Shown one piece after another: positions 15,964 through 23,257 of a DNA stretch of 24,678 nt. Each line of letters opens with the position of its first letter. The stretch's first letter is position 1. The notes beneath the pieces were generated by a model that saw only the letters and a list, made by a program, of their open reading frames with translations, was not told the origin of the DNA and did not search any database. Both the position numbers and the translations under genes were made by a program. The stretch comes from Deltaproteobacteria bacterium (GTDB taxonomy: Bacteria > SAR324 > NAC60-12): positions 1-24,678 of the forward strand of contig DPLM01000153.1 in NCBI GenBank assembly GCA_003541985.1, read 5' to 3'.

Positions 15964-16818
15964 TTACAAGCTTTCAGCACCACTGATGATTTCAATCAGT
16001 TCCCTCGTAATCGCGGCTTGACGACTACGGTTATAGTAGAGATTCAACTGCTTGATCATTTCTCCGGCGTTCTTGGTAGCAGAATCCATCGCTGTCATCC
16101 GAGCTGCATGTTCTCCAGCCAAAGTACCTAACCAAGCTGTGTACATTTGATTTTGTATATACTGCTGAACCAAGGGGCCAATGAGTTCTTCGACATAAGG
16201 CTCAAAGAGAACTTCTTGTTCCTCCGTTTCCTCGGCATCTTCGAGCGGTCGGATCGGCAGCAAGGTCTGAATAATCGGTTCTTGAGTCAAGATGCTCTTG
16301 TACTCGTTGAAGACCAGATAGACTTTATCCAACTCTTCAGCTGCAAATCTTTTGGTCAATCCATCAAGTACTGTGAAGACAATATCTAAATAGTTTTCTG
16401 GCCGAGCATCGGGATAGTCTGCTGCAATCTTGTGGTTGGTGCGGCGGAAAAAGTCTCGGCCTTTTCGTCCCACGATATGCATCTCTGCGCTATCTATCCC
16501 CTCTTCGTGGAGAGTTCGAGCCAGCAGTTTACAGAGGTTAGCGTTGAAACCTCCACAGAGACCACGATCCGAAGTCATGAGGACCACGGCAATACGCTTC
16601 CCCTCTTGATCCCGAAAAAGAGGATTGTCATCCGGCGTCAACTTGCCGGAGAGAGAAGAAACAACTGCCCTCAGTTTTGTTGAATAGGGCCGGGCACGTC
16701 GGATAGTGTCCTCAGCTCGGTTCAACTTAGCAGCAGAGACCATCTTCATTGCACTGGTGGTCTTCTGCGTCTTTTTGACGCTAGTGATTCGATTGCGGAT
16801 TTCTTTGAGGCTGGGCAT
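15964..16818 (-). CDS. atpG: ATP synthase F1 subunit gamma
   Basis: This 284-residue rotor shaft begins with the expected coiled-coil MPSLKEIRNRITSVKKTQKT and TSAMKMVSAAKLNRAE. The middle holds TSDRGLCGGFNANLCK, a family signature, and the C-terminal helix has ARMTAMDSATKNAGEMI and QAAITRELIEIISGAESL. The length is normal. ATG 16818 follows a 57-nt gap after atpA that contains a stable stem-loop. Confidence 0.97.
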   Translation of the reverse strand: MPSLKEIRNRITSVKKTQKTTSAMKMVSAAKLNRAEDTIRRARPYSTKLRAVVSSLSGKLTPDDNPLFRDQEGKRIAVVLMTSDRGLCGGFNANLCKLLARTLHEEGIDSAEMHIVGRKGRDFFRRTNHKIAADYPDARPENYLDIVFTVLDGLTKRFAAEELDKVYLVFNEYKSILTQEPIIQTLLPIRPLEDAEETEEQEVLFEPYVEELIGPLVQQYIQNQMYTAWLGTLAGEHAARMTAMDSATKNAGEMIKQLNLYYNRSRQAAITRELIEIISGAESL

Positions 16819-16835
16819 CAGATCTCACGTTGATA

Positions 16836-16860
16836 GTGTACCTGGCTATGAGCCAGACAC
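16836..16860 (-). ncRNA. Stem-loop in the atpA-atpG intergenic mRNA
   Basis: In plus orientation GTGT-AC-CTGGCT-ATG-AGCCAG-ACAC folds into a hairpin with a 6-bp GC-rich stem, a 3-nt loop and four further pairs after a 2-nt bulge. It sits between the atpA stop and the atpG start. There is no T-run. It could be a processing or stability element that helps set different subunit amounts, but this is inference. Confidence 0.45.
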
Positions 16861-16875
16861 AGGATGGCTTAGCAC

Positions 16876-18384
16876 TCAGGCTGCCTGAAATGTTTCGACG
16901 TACTCACTGAGAGCCTTCTTCAGGCCATCCTGGACAGCGTCAATGTTCTGGTTTTCGATAAGCTGATTACGCAGGTCCGCATATTGCCCGTGCATCAACT
17001 GCAGGAAGCCATTTTCGAAGTCACGAATGCTAGCTACAGAGATGTTATCTAGGTAGCCGTTAGTAGCAGCAAATATCACCATCACTTGGTCGACCCAGTG
17101 CATCGGTGAATATTGCGGTTGCTTGAGTACTTCTACGAGACGCTGACCTCGGGCCAACTGCCGCTGAGTTGATGCGTCCAGATCGCTTCCAAATTGAGCA
17201 AAAGCTTCTTTTTCACGGAACTGGGCTAGGTCTAGCCGCAATGTGCCAGCAACCTTTTTCATTGCCTTGACCTGAGCAGCACCCCCAACCCTAGAAACAG
17301 ATAGGCCGACATTGATCGAAGGTCTTACCCCAGAGTTAAAGAGATCTGTGCTGAGAAAGATCTGACCATCAGTGATCGAAATCACGTTGGTCGGAATGTA
17401 GGCCGACACGTCCCCTGCCTGAGTTTCGATGACGGGCAATGCAGTCAAGGAACCACCACCGAGTCCATCATGGAGCTTACAAGCTCGTTCAAGCAGACGG
17501 CTGTGAACGTAGAAAACATCTCCTGGGAAAGCCTCACGTCCCGGTGGACGGCGAAGTAACAGTGATAATTGGCGGTAGGCAACTGCTTGCTTTGAAAGAT
17601 CGTCATAGATACAGAGGACGTGCTTGCCCTTGTCTCGGAAGTATTCTCCCATACTGACCCCTGAGTAGGGGGCAATAAACTGTAGAGGAGCGGGTTCGGA
17701 GGCTGTCGCAGCTACAATGATTGTGTAGTCCATCGCATTAGCATCTTCCAGACGTTGAACGATCTGGGCCATGGTGGAGCGTTTTTGTCCAATACCAACG
17801 TAGATGCAGATAACGTCACCACCCTTCTGGTTGATGATTGTGTCGACGGCAATTGCTGTTTTGCCAGTCTGGCGGTCGCCAATGATCAGCTCACGCTGAC
17901 CCCGTCCAATTGGTACCATGGAGTCGATGGCCTTGAGTCCTGTCTGCATTGGCTCGTGAACAGACTTTCGGGTAACGATTCCTGGAGCTATGACTTCAAC
18001 TAAGCGAGTTTCTCCTGTACCCAAAGGGCCTTTGCCATCAATCGGCTCTCCAAGTGGACTAACAACACGCCCTAGCAGAGCATCTCCAACAGGAACCTCA
18101 GCGATACGCTCTGTGCGGCGCACCTCATCTCCTTCCTTGATGCCTGAGTCGCTACCGAAGATCACGATACCGACGTTATCTTCCTCAAGGTTGAGGGCCA
18201 TGCCCGTTGTTCCATCGGAAAATTCAACTAACTCTCCAGCTCGTACATTGTCCAAGCCGTGGACGCGTGCGATGCCGTCCCCGACGAGCAACACGGTACC
18301 CACTTCGGTCTTGGTCGCTTTCTTATCAAAATTCTCAATTTGCTTTTGGATGATCGCGCTGATCTCTTCGGCTCGTAGTTTCAT
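16876..18384 (-). CDS. atpA: ATP synthase F1 subunit alpha
   Basis: This 502-residue subunit forms the F1 hexamer with beta. It starts MKLRAEEISAIIQKQI, has VLLVGDGIARVHGLDN and the Walker A motif GDRQTGKT (169-176). It continues with QKRSTMAQIV, PYSGVSMGEYFRD and LSVSRVGGAAQVKAMKKVAG; the latter contains the conserved Arg of the catalytic interface. Length and motifs are standard. Its start follows atpH by 6 nt, so they are likely coupled. Confidence 0.98.
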   Translation of the reverse strand: MKLRAEEISAIIQKQIENFDKKATKTEVGTVLLVGDGIARVHGLDNVRAGELVEFSDGTTGMALNLEEDNVGIVIFGSDSGIKEGDEVRRTERIAEVPVGDALLGRVVSPLGEPIDGKGPLGTGETRLVEVIAPGIVTRKSVHEPMQTGLKAIDSMVPIGRGQRELIIGDRQTGKTAIAVDTIINQKGGDVICIYVGIGQKRSTMAQIVQRLEDANAMDYTIIVAATASEPAPLQFIAPYSGVSMGEYFRDKGKHVLCIYDDLSKQAVAYRQLSLLLRRPPGREAFPGDVFYVHSRLLERACKLHDGLGGGSLTALPVIETQAGDVSAYIPTNVISITDGQIFLSTDLFNSGVRPSINVGLSVSRVGGAAQVKAMKKVAGTLRLDLAQFREKEAFAQFGSDLDASTQRQLARGQRLVEVLKQPQYSPMHWVDQVMVIFAATNGYLDNISVASIRDFENGFLQLMHGQYADLRNQLIENQNIDAVQDGLKKALSEYVETFQAA

Positions 18385-18390
18385 AACCTC

Positions 18391-18945
18391 TCAACCCCTG
18401 ATGATCGATTCACGGACTTGGATAAGTTGGTTGCGGATGCTCCCGTCGATCACCATCGAACCGATGCGTGTGACGATGCCGCCGATGATGGAAGGATCCA
18501 CTGATACATGGATTTGTACGGTCTTGCCAGTACTGGCAGAGAGTTGTTCCTGCAGTTTCTGCAACAAATCTTTGCTCTCTTTGCTGCGTGGTTCTTTGGC
18601 GACCGTGACTTCTGCGGGAAGAATTCCCATCGCCTCTTGAGTCAACAAGGCGAACGCCTGAGCAATGTCATGAACAAGTGTCAGGCGGCGTTTACTGAGC
18701 AGGTAGCGTAGGAAGGTGCTGACCAATGGAGACAATTTCATGTTGGTCAGTATTTCTGTAAGGATATTGTTGCGTACCGCCATTGGCACTTTGTTGTTGC
18801 TCAGGCTGTCCTGCAATTCGACAGCTTCGTACAGGGTGTCAGAGAAGTCCTTTAGTTCAGTCTCAACCTGCTCCAGACTATTTTCCTTTTGGGCAAGGTT
18901 AGAAAGGGCCGAGGCGTATCTGCGAGCAATCACCATTTGGCTCAT
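18391..18945 (-). CDS. atpH: ATP synthase F1 subunit delta
   Basis: This 184-residue subunit joins F1 to the peripheral stalk. It opens MSQMVIARRYASALSNLAQK, the usual family start, and ends with ASTGKTVQIHVSVDPSIIGG and GSMVIDGSIRNQL, the conserved C-terminal segment. Its ATG overlaps the stop of atpF (ATGA), and atpA starts 6 nt downstream. Confidence 0.96.
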   Translation of the reverse strand: MSQMVIARRYASALSNLAQKENSLEQVETELKDFSDTLYEAVELQDSLSNNKVPMAVRNNILTEILTNMKLSPLVSTFLRYLLSKRRLTLVHDIAQAFALLTQEAMGILPAEVTVAKEPRSKESKDLLQKLQEQLSASTGKTVQIHVSVDPSIIGGIVTRIGSMVIDGSIRNQLIQVRESIIRG

Positions 18946-19514
18946 TGGCTTCCTCCACTCGGCAATTCATCAACGAAATCTTGAATCAATTTTTTCTGCT
19001 GGTCTGCGTTGACACGTTGCTGCAACTTTTCTTCAGCCAGATCGATGGTCACTCCAGCTACCCAGCGGCGTAAGTCGTATTCAGCTTTTTTGAATTCCTG
19101 CTCAATGGTGAAGCGAGCATAGTCGGTGATTCGTTTTACCTCAGCCTCGCCTTCCTCCAAGATTCGCTGACGCTCGACTTCTGCAGTGACTTTGGCTTTT
19201 GCAATCATTTCGGTTGCTTCATGCTCTACCTTCTCAAGTTTCTCACGTGCCTTGGTCAACTCTTCCTCAATACGCTGTTCAGCCTGACGTGCTTCCTCAA
19301 TTGTAGCCTTGGCTTCTTCTGCAGACTTGCCCAATGCGTTACTGATGGGTTTGCGAGCAAAATAGTAAAGGATTGCCAACAGAATAATTGTGTTAACTAC
19401 TTTCCAGAAGAAGTCTAGCATTGATGCTTGTCCTTCTTCTCCAGCGGCCCAGAGTGGTGCTGACCAAAGCAGTCCAATCAGCAGCACGCTACACATGCCG
19501 GTTCTCTTCATCAT
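18942..19514 (-). CDS. atpF: ATP synthase Fo subunit b, with N-terminal signal-like segment
   Basis: This is a peripheral-stalk subunit of about 190 residues. After MMKRTGMCSVLLIGLLWSAP LWA comes AGEEGQASM, so the N-terminus looks like a signal peptide with cleavage at LWA/AG. The true membrane anchor, LDFFWKVVNTIILLAILYYF, follows. The rest is a long Glu/Lys/Ala-rich coiled coil from about residue 60 on, ending in VDELPSGGSQ. A signal-like leader on subunit b is known in some deltaproteobacterial enzymes. I chose ATG 19514 because AAAGGA lies 8 nt upstream; the frame is open to 19559 and an ATG at 19532 exists. It overlaps atpH by 4 nt and lies 54 nt after the b' gene. Confidence 0.9.
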   Translation of the reverse strand: MMKRTGMCSVLLIGLLWSAPLWAAGEEGQASMLDFFWKVVNTIILLAILYYFARKPISNALGKSAEEAKATIEEARQAEQRIEEELTKAREKLEKVEHEATEMIAKAKVTAEVERQRILEEGEAEVKRITDYARFTIEQEFKKAEYDLRRWVAGVTIDLAEEKLQQRVNADQQKKLIQDFVDELPSGGSQ

Positions 19515-19568
19515 TATGCAATCCTTTCTCATCGTGAGTCCCACAAAGGTGGGCAGCAAGGAGGGAAG

Positions 19569-20048
19569 TTAGTTGAGCAGGCGGCCAACAGTTCGTTCTG
19601 ACAATTCTTCCGTCAATTGTTGCAGAGTCGCTCGTGTCTGTTCCGTCTCAGAAATCAGATGTTCATGAGCACTGCGAGCCTCCTTCTCCAATAAATCCCG
19701 CTGTTTAAGAATGGTTTCCTCGCGTTGCTTATGACTTTGTTCGTAAGCTTCATTCATCACGTGTGCTACTTTTGAACGGGCAACATGAAGTTTCTGATCA
19801 AATTGGTCTCCAAGAGTCTCAATTTCTTTAGTCAGAACAGCTACTCGATCTCGTCGATCCTGGACAAATTTTTCGCGTTGATCAATGGTACGCAAAACAG
19901 GTTGGAACAGGAGAGAATTTAAGGATTTGTAGACGACAAAAATGATCACTAGAGTTACAATTGGGGTCGCCAGTTGGAAGTGCAGTAATCCGTAGTCTAC
20001 CGCGAGACCGCCCCAAGCATTTTCAATAATTGTTTGTTTGTAGTCCAT
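19569..20048 (-). CDS. atpF': ATP synthase Fo subunit b' (AtpF'/AtpX)
   Basis: This is a second, shorter b-type stalk subunit (159 residues). One membrane helix (QLATPIVTLVIIFVVYKSLN, about residues 25-44) is followed by FQPVLRTIDQRE, the family junction, and then a long coiled coil. Having two different b subunits means a b/b' heterodimer stalk, as in phototrophs and several delta-type lineages. It is the first gene of the operon. ATG 20048 is preceded by AAAGGGA. No a (atpB) or c (atpE) gene is upstream; the next gene is a divergent phosphatase, so those subunits must be encoded elsewhere. Confidence 0.92.
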   Translation of the reverse strand: MDYKQTIIENAWGGLAVDYGLLHFQLATPIVTLVIIFVVYKSLNSLLFQPVLRTIDQREKFVQDRRDRVAVLTKEIETLGDQFDQKLHVARSKVAHVMNEAYEQSHKQREETILKQRDLLEKEARSAHEHLISETEQTRATLQQLTEELSERTVGRLLN

Positions 20049-20152
20049 TCCCTTTGCCTTCAGTCTTGTGAGATGTAAGCAATTTCGGTTTGTTGGAGCC
20101 TTCTTTTAAAAAGAAGATTGAAGGGAGGACAATTTCGTAACATAAGATGAGG

Positions 20153-20163
20153 TTGACGGTCAA
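20153..20163. promoter_or_regulatory. Palindrome TTGAC-G-GTCAA in the atp/gph divergent gap
   Basis: This short perfect inverted repeat about 105 bp upstream of the first atp gene looks like a -35 hexamer on both strands (TTGACC toward atp, TTGACG toward gph). On the atp side only a poor -10 (TTACGA, 17-bp spacing) is found. It may be an operator or part of a promoter. Confidence 0.25.
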
Positions 20164-20201
20164 GCGTCTTTTCAGTAGTAGTGAGTTAAATTTTGCTTTT
20201 G

Positions 20202-20229
20202 TTGACTGCAAATCCAAACTATTTATACC
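20202..20229 (+). promoter_or_regulatory. Candidate sigma70-type promoter for the HAD phosphatase gene
   Basis: TTGACT (20202-20207) and TATACC (20224-20229) are 16 bp apart, giving 5/6 and 4/6 matches to the sigma70 consensus. Transcription would start near 20236, just ahead of the GAGGG ribosome-binding site. Confidence 0.4.
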
Positions 20230-20250
20230 TGAAATTTGATGAGGGACTCA

Positions 20251-20925
20251 ATGCGTATTCATGCAATTTGTTTTGATCTCGATGGCACTCTGCTCGACAC
20301 GTTGGTAGATATTGGCAATGCAGCGAATGCTGCGCTACTACGATTTGATCTGCCAACACACCCTCTGGAGTGTTATCGTTATTTCGTGGGGGAAGGTGCC
20401 AGCTGCTTGATGGAGAAGGTACTCCCCCAGACATGTGTTGCTGAGGAATGGAATGATCGTTTGCTGGAAGCCTTTGAAGAAGAGTATGCTCTGGGTTGGA
20501 GGAAGCAGACTTGTCTCTATACTGGAATCGTGGACTTGTTAGATGAGTTGACTCAAGCGGCTTGGCCTCTGGCGATTCTTTCGAACAAGCCGGATACTTT
20601 TACTCAGCAATGCGTGCAGCATTTCCTTGGAGCTTGGCCTTTCCAAATTGTTCGAGGGCAACAGGCCGGTACTCCCCGAAAGCCAGATCCAACTGGGATG
20701 CAACTGATTGCTCAAGAACTTAGCTTGCCAGTCGAAACACTCTGCCTGGTTGGAGATACCGGTATCGATATGCAGACTGCCACGAATGCGGGCAGTTACC
20801 CGATTGGAGTTAGTTGGGGTTTCCGAAAGGTTAAAGAACTTCAGGAGCATGGAGCACGCTTGGTGGCTGATTCTCCAGTAGAACTTGCAGCGTGGTTGCG
20901 AAAGCAGCATGCCGAATTTAACTAA
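20251..20925 (+). CDS. gph: HAD-family phosphatase, phosphoglycolate phosphatase-like
   Basis: This HAD hydrolase has 224 residues. Motif I FDLDGTLLDT places the nucleophile Asp9 and general acid Asp11. Motif II is LSNKP (Ser111), motif III is Lys144 in RKPDP, and motif IV is GDTGIDM (Asp169, Asp173). An alpha-helical cap lies between motifs I and II, as in Gph, which removes phosphate from 2-phosphoglycolate. Substrate choice cannot be proven from sequence; a pyrophosphatase (PpaX-like) role is an alternative. ATG 20251 is favoured by GAGGGACTCA upstream; an earlier in-frame TTG/ATG at 20236/20239 would consume that site. It is divergent from the atp operon. Confidence 0.9.
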   Translation: MRIHAICFDLDGTLLDTLVDIGNAANAALLRFDLPTHPLECYRYFVGEGASCLMEKVLPQTCVAEEWNDRLLEAFEEEYALGWRKQTCLYTGIVDLLDELTQAAWPLAILSNKPDTFTQQCVQHFLGAWPFQIVRGQQAGTPRKPDPTGMQLIAQELSLPVETLCLVGDTGIDMQTATNAGSYPIGVSWGFRKVKELQEHGARLVADSPVELAAWLRKQHAEFN

Positions 20926-21014
20926 AAAAAACTGGCATCTCTGAGGGACCTCCGATAGCGTAATTCCCTTCGAAAAGCTGATCCCCTTCCCGTATCCAAT
21001 TCGTGCTGCCCGCC

Positions 21015-22535
21015 ATGCTGATCCAATGTCCGGAATGTCATCGACGTTACGAATTCGCTATTGAGGCTCTCCCGGATACTCATAGATCGCAATGTATTCA
21101 TTGCAATTGCCTGATTCCTTTGCCTGGTCCACCTGCTGTCAAGCATGAAACCAAAGCCAATACAACAGAGTTGAAGCCTAGTCCGGAGGGGGAAGCCGCT
21201 TATCGACGCTCAACCACTCTTGCCAAGAGTGAGACTCGTCCAGCACCACCACCAGTGGAACCTGTTCTGCCTCTCTCACCACCACTGCCTGCTCAGAAAA
21301 AGCTGCAGATCCCTGATGAATTGGATGGAATTCCTGAGTCAGAGCCCACTAATCCAGCAGATCTTCAGGAATTGCGTGGTCTGCTGGGAGTACCTCTGCC
21401 ACCAGGTCGTGAAACACAGGGGGCAGAGTTCATTCCTCCTCCCAAATCTAGCATTTTGGAAGGTTCGGCGTTGATGGAGCAGGCCCCTCGGAAGGAAGAT
21501 GATACTGAATCACTTTTGCACGATTCACCTCCTACGGAAGAAGCAGAAGAAGCCCAGAGTATCTTTGAACAGTCAATTCATGAATCATTTCCTGAGAAAC
21601 TAGAGTCAAAAGAGCAGAGCAGCACACCATTGTTTGAGGACGATGGAGCAATTCCAGAAATTCCAGTACCTGAGCCCCCTCCAAAACCAAAATCTACGCC
21701 TCAGCCTGAAAAAGTAGCAGCACCAAAGCCACCGCCGGCTGAGCCTGTTCCGAAAGCGGAAGCGAATCCTGAGCCCAAGCCAGAAGTCATATCCACTCCA
21801 AAGCATGAGGTGCAACCCGAACCGAAACCGAAAAAACCAATAACACCGAAACTAGAGGTACCATCCAAGTCACCACTGAAGCAACTGCCAGCTCCTGGTC
21901 CAGTACCAGAGCAAGCGAAGGTGAAAGAAGAAGCTCCTACGGTCAGCCAGATTTTTGAGAAATCCAGAGCAGAAGCTCGTATTCCTTGGGGTCGGCTAAC
22001 TCTTGTAAGTACACTGGCAAGCATGGGTCTTTTGTTGATCCTCTGGACAGGTGGTTACCTGCACATGGTCGACTCTCCCTTGCTTAGTCGTTTGGTTGGT
22101 GTACAACTGCATCAGTTTGAGTTTGTCGGTAATCTGCGAGTAGAAAAATTTCGTAACAATTTTAGCCGTCAAGCGATTCATGTGATGACGGGAACAGTGC
22201 GTTCAAATTTTTCAGATTCCTCTAACATCAGTTCGATCCGGCTCAAGGGTCTAGCCTTTGATGACGACCAGAAAATTCTGGAAAGCCAAGTGGTGTATGC
22301 AGGCGTGGTGCTGTCTCATCAGGAACTAAGCGAGTGGAGCGTGAGCCGTATTCGAGAGCAGTACAAGGAACGCTACGGGCGCAATGAGATTAACCGCAAC
22401 CTGCGGGAAGGCGAAGAACTGCCATTCCAGGTTGTGCTCTTCGAGGCTGGCGAACTGTTCAGCAAAGCTTCTGCCCAGATCATCAGTTACCAGCGGGATG
22501 GGCGAGATGTCTACGTGAGGATTGCAGAAAACTAA
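21015..22535 (+). CDS. Zinc-ribbon / proline-rich / DUF3426-type membrane protein
   Basis: This protein of about 506 residues is bitopic. The N-terminus MLIQCPECHRRYEF plus CIHC (Cys5, Cys8, Cys27, Cys30) is an MJ0042-type zinc ribbon. Residues about 60-320 are Pro/Glu/Lys-rich, with PxP repeats (PEPKPE, PEPKPK and variants) between about 215 and 315. One transmembrane segment follows (about 327-350, LVSTLASMGLLLILW). The C-terminal 145 residues, with GNLRVEKFRNNFSRQAIHVMT near the start and YAGVVLSHQELSEW later, fit the DUF3426 domain found with this ribbon. The likely topology puts the ribbon and the linker in the cytoplasm and the last domain in the periplasm. Its function is unknown. I chose ATG 21015 because the zinc-ribbon family starts there; a GTG at 21003 is also possible. 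Confidence 0.85.
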   Translation: MLIQCPECHRRYEFAIEALPDTHRSQCIHCNCLIPLPGPPAVKHETKANTTELKPSPEGEAAYRRSTTLAKSETRPAPPPVEPVLPLSPPLPAQKKLQIPDELDGIPESEPTNPADLQELRGLLGVPLPPGRETQGAEFIPPPKSSILEGSALMEQAPRKEDDTESLLHDSPPTEEAEEAQSIFEQSIHESFPEKLESKEQSSTPLFEDDGAIPEIPVPEPPPKPKSTPQPEKVAAPKPPPAEPVPKAEANPEPKPEVISTPKHEVQPEPKPKKPITPKLEVPSKSPLKQLPAPGPVPEQAKVKEEAPTVSQIFEKSRAEARIPWGRLTLVSTLASMGLLLILWTGGYLHMVDSPLLSRLVGVQLHQFEFVGNLRVEKFRNNFSRQAIHVMTGTVRSNFSDSSNISSIRLKGLAFDDDQKILESQVVYAGVVLSHQELSEWSVSRIREQYKERYGRNEINRNLREGEELPFQVVLFEAGELFSKASAQIISYQRDGRDVYVRIAEN

Positions 22536-22550
22536 GCTTAAAAAAAGCTT
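22534..22550 (+). terminator. Weak AAGCTT stem-loop after the DUF3426 gene
   Basis: AAGCTT (22534-22539) is repeated as AAGCTT (22545-22550) around an A-rich 5-nt loop. It overlaps the stop region of the upstream gene. The stem is short and AT-rich with no long T-run, so it would be only a weak terminator. Confidence 0.3.
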
Positions 22551-22579
22551 GTATTCCAACTAGTTTCTTCTTAGTTTAT

Positions 22580-22595
22580 AAAGTTTTTAAACTTT
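22580..22595 (+). repeat. Inverted repeat in the rplU leader
   Basis: AAAGTTT (22580-22586) pairs with AAACTTT (22589-22595) around a 2-nt loop, about 27 nt before the rplU start. A TATAAA at 22577-22582 could be a -10 element, but I find no good -35. It may be a leader hairpin or promoter-linked AT-rich DNA. Confidence 0.25.
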
Positions 22596-22621
22596 CAATC
22601 TCCAATCCTTAGGAGTGTCTG

Positions 22622-22936
22622 ATGTACGCAATCATTCAGGCCGGAGGCCGTCAGCACCGCGTCGCGCCTGGTGAGGTAGTACGGCTGGACCGCATGCAGA
22701 GTGAGCAGGGTGCAACCTTTGAGACAGATCAAGTGTTGCTGATCCAAACAGACGATGGTGAAGTTCGTGTGGGAACGCCTGTGGTTTCTGGGGCCAAGGT
22801 GCAAGGCGAGGTGGTTGAGCACATGAAAGATCGCAAGGTCATCGTGTTCAAGCGCAAGCGCCGCAAAGGCTATCGTCGCAAGCAGGGCCATCGACAACAA
22901 TATACATTAGTGCGCATCTCTGAGATTAGCGCCTGA
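22622..22936 (+). CDS. rplU: 50S ribosomal protein L21
   Basis: This 104-residue large-subunit protein begins MYAIIQAGGRQHRVAPGEVV, the family signature. It holds VLLIQTDDGEVRVGTPVV and ends with the basic KRRKGYRRKQGHRQQYT segment. AGGAGT lies just upstream of ATG 22622. It is followed 33 nt later by rpmA, the conserved L21-L27 pair. Confidence 0.97.
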   Translation: MYAIIQAGGRQHRVAPGEVVRLDRMQSEQGATFETDQVLLIQTDDGEVRVGTPVVSGAKVQGEVVEHMKDRKVIVFKRKRRKGYRRKQGHRQQYTLVRISEISA

Positions 22937-22969
22937 TCTTCATTTCTGAACTTTCCTTTAGGAAGTATC

Positions 22970-23257
22970 ATGGCACACAAGAAAGCTGGTGGCAGCAGCC
23001 GCAACGGACGCGATTCAATCGGCAAACGACGTGGCGTCAAGCGTTTTGGTGGACAGATCGTTAAGGCAGGAAATATCTTGGTTCGTCAAGTAGGAACTAC
23101 CTTCCATGCAGGTCAAAATGTGGGCGTTGGTAAGGACTACACGCTATTTGCTCTCAGTGATGGTGCGGTCAGCTTCACTCGCAAGCGCAATGACCGTTGC
23201 TTCGTCAATGTTCTCCCTACGGCGGCAGAAGCTTCCCTGGCTGCTACGGGAGCATGA
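22970..23257 (+). CDS. rpmA: 50S ribosomal protein L27
   Basis: This 95-residue protein starts MAHKKAGGSSRNGRDSIGKR, the hallmark L27 N-terminus that reaches the peptidyl-transferase centre. GVKRFGGQIVKAGNILVRQ and TTFHAGQNVGVGKDYTLFAL follow. There is no N-terminal leader of the kind cleaved in Firmicutes. An AGGAAG site precedes ATG 22970. Its stop overlaps the trpS start (ATGA). Confidence 0.97.
   Translation: MAHKKAGGSSRNGRDSIGKRRGVKRFGGQIVKAGNILVRQVGTTFHAGQNVGVGKDYTLFALSDGAVSFTRKRNDRCFVNVLPTAAEASLAATGA

Noticed and set aside
19515..19559. Longer start for atpF
   Set aside because: The extra residues have no family similarity, and a ribosome-binding site is placed correctly for the ATG at 19514.
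21606..22024. Minus-strand Trp/Arg/Phe-rich and Gly/Ser-rich open frames
   Set aside because: They are the antisense image of the Pro/Glu/Lys-rich repeats of the DUF3426 protein gene.
23197..23253. Upstream extension of trpS inside rpmA
   Set aside because: The frame is open, but family homology begins at MSRLRALTGIKPSG, and the ATG at 23254 overlaps the rpmA stop in a typical coupled arrangement.
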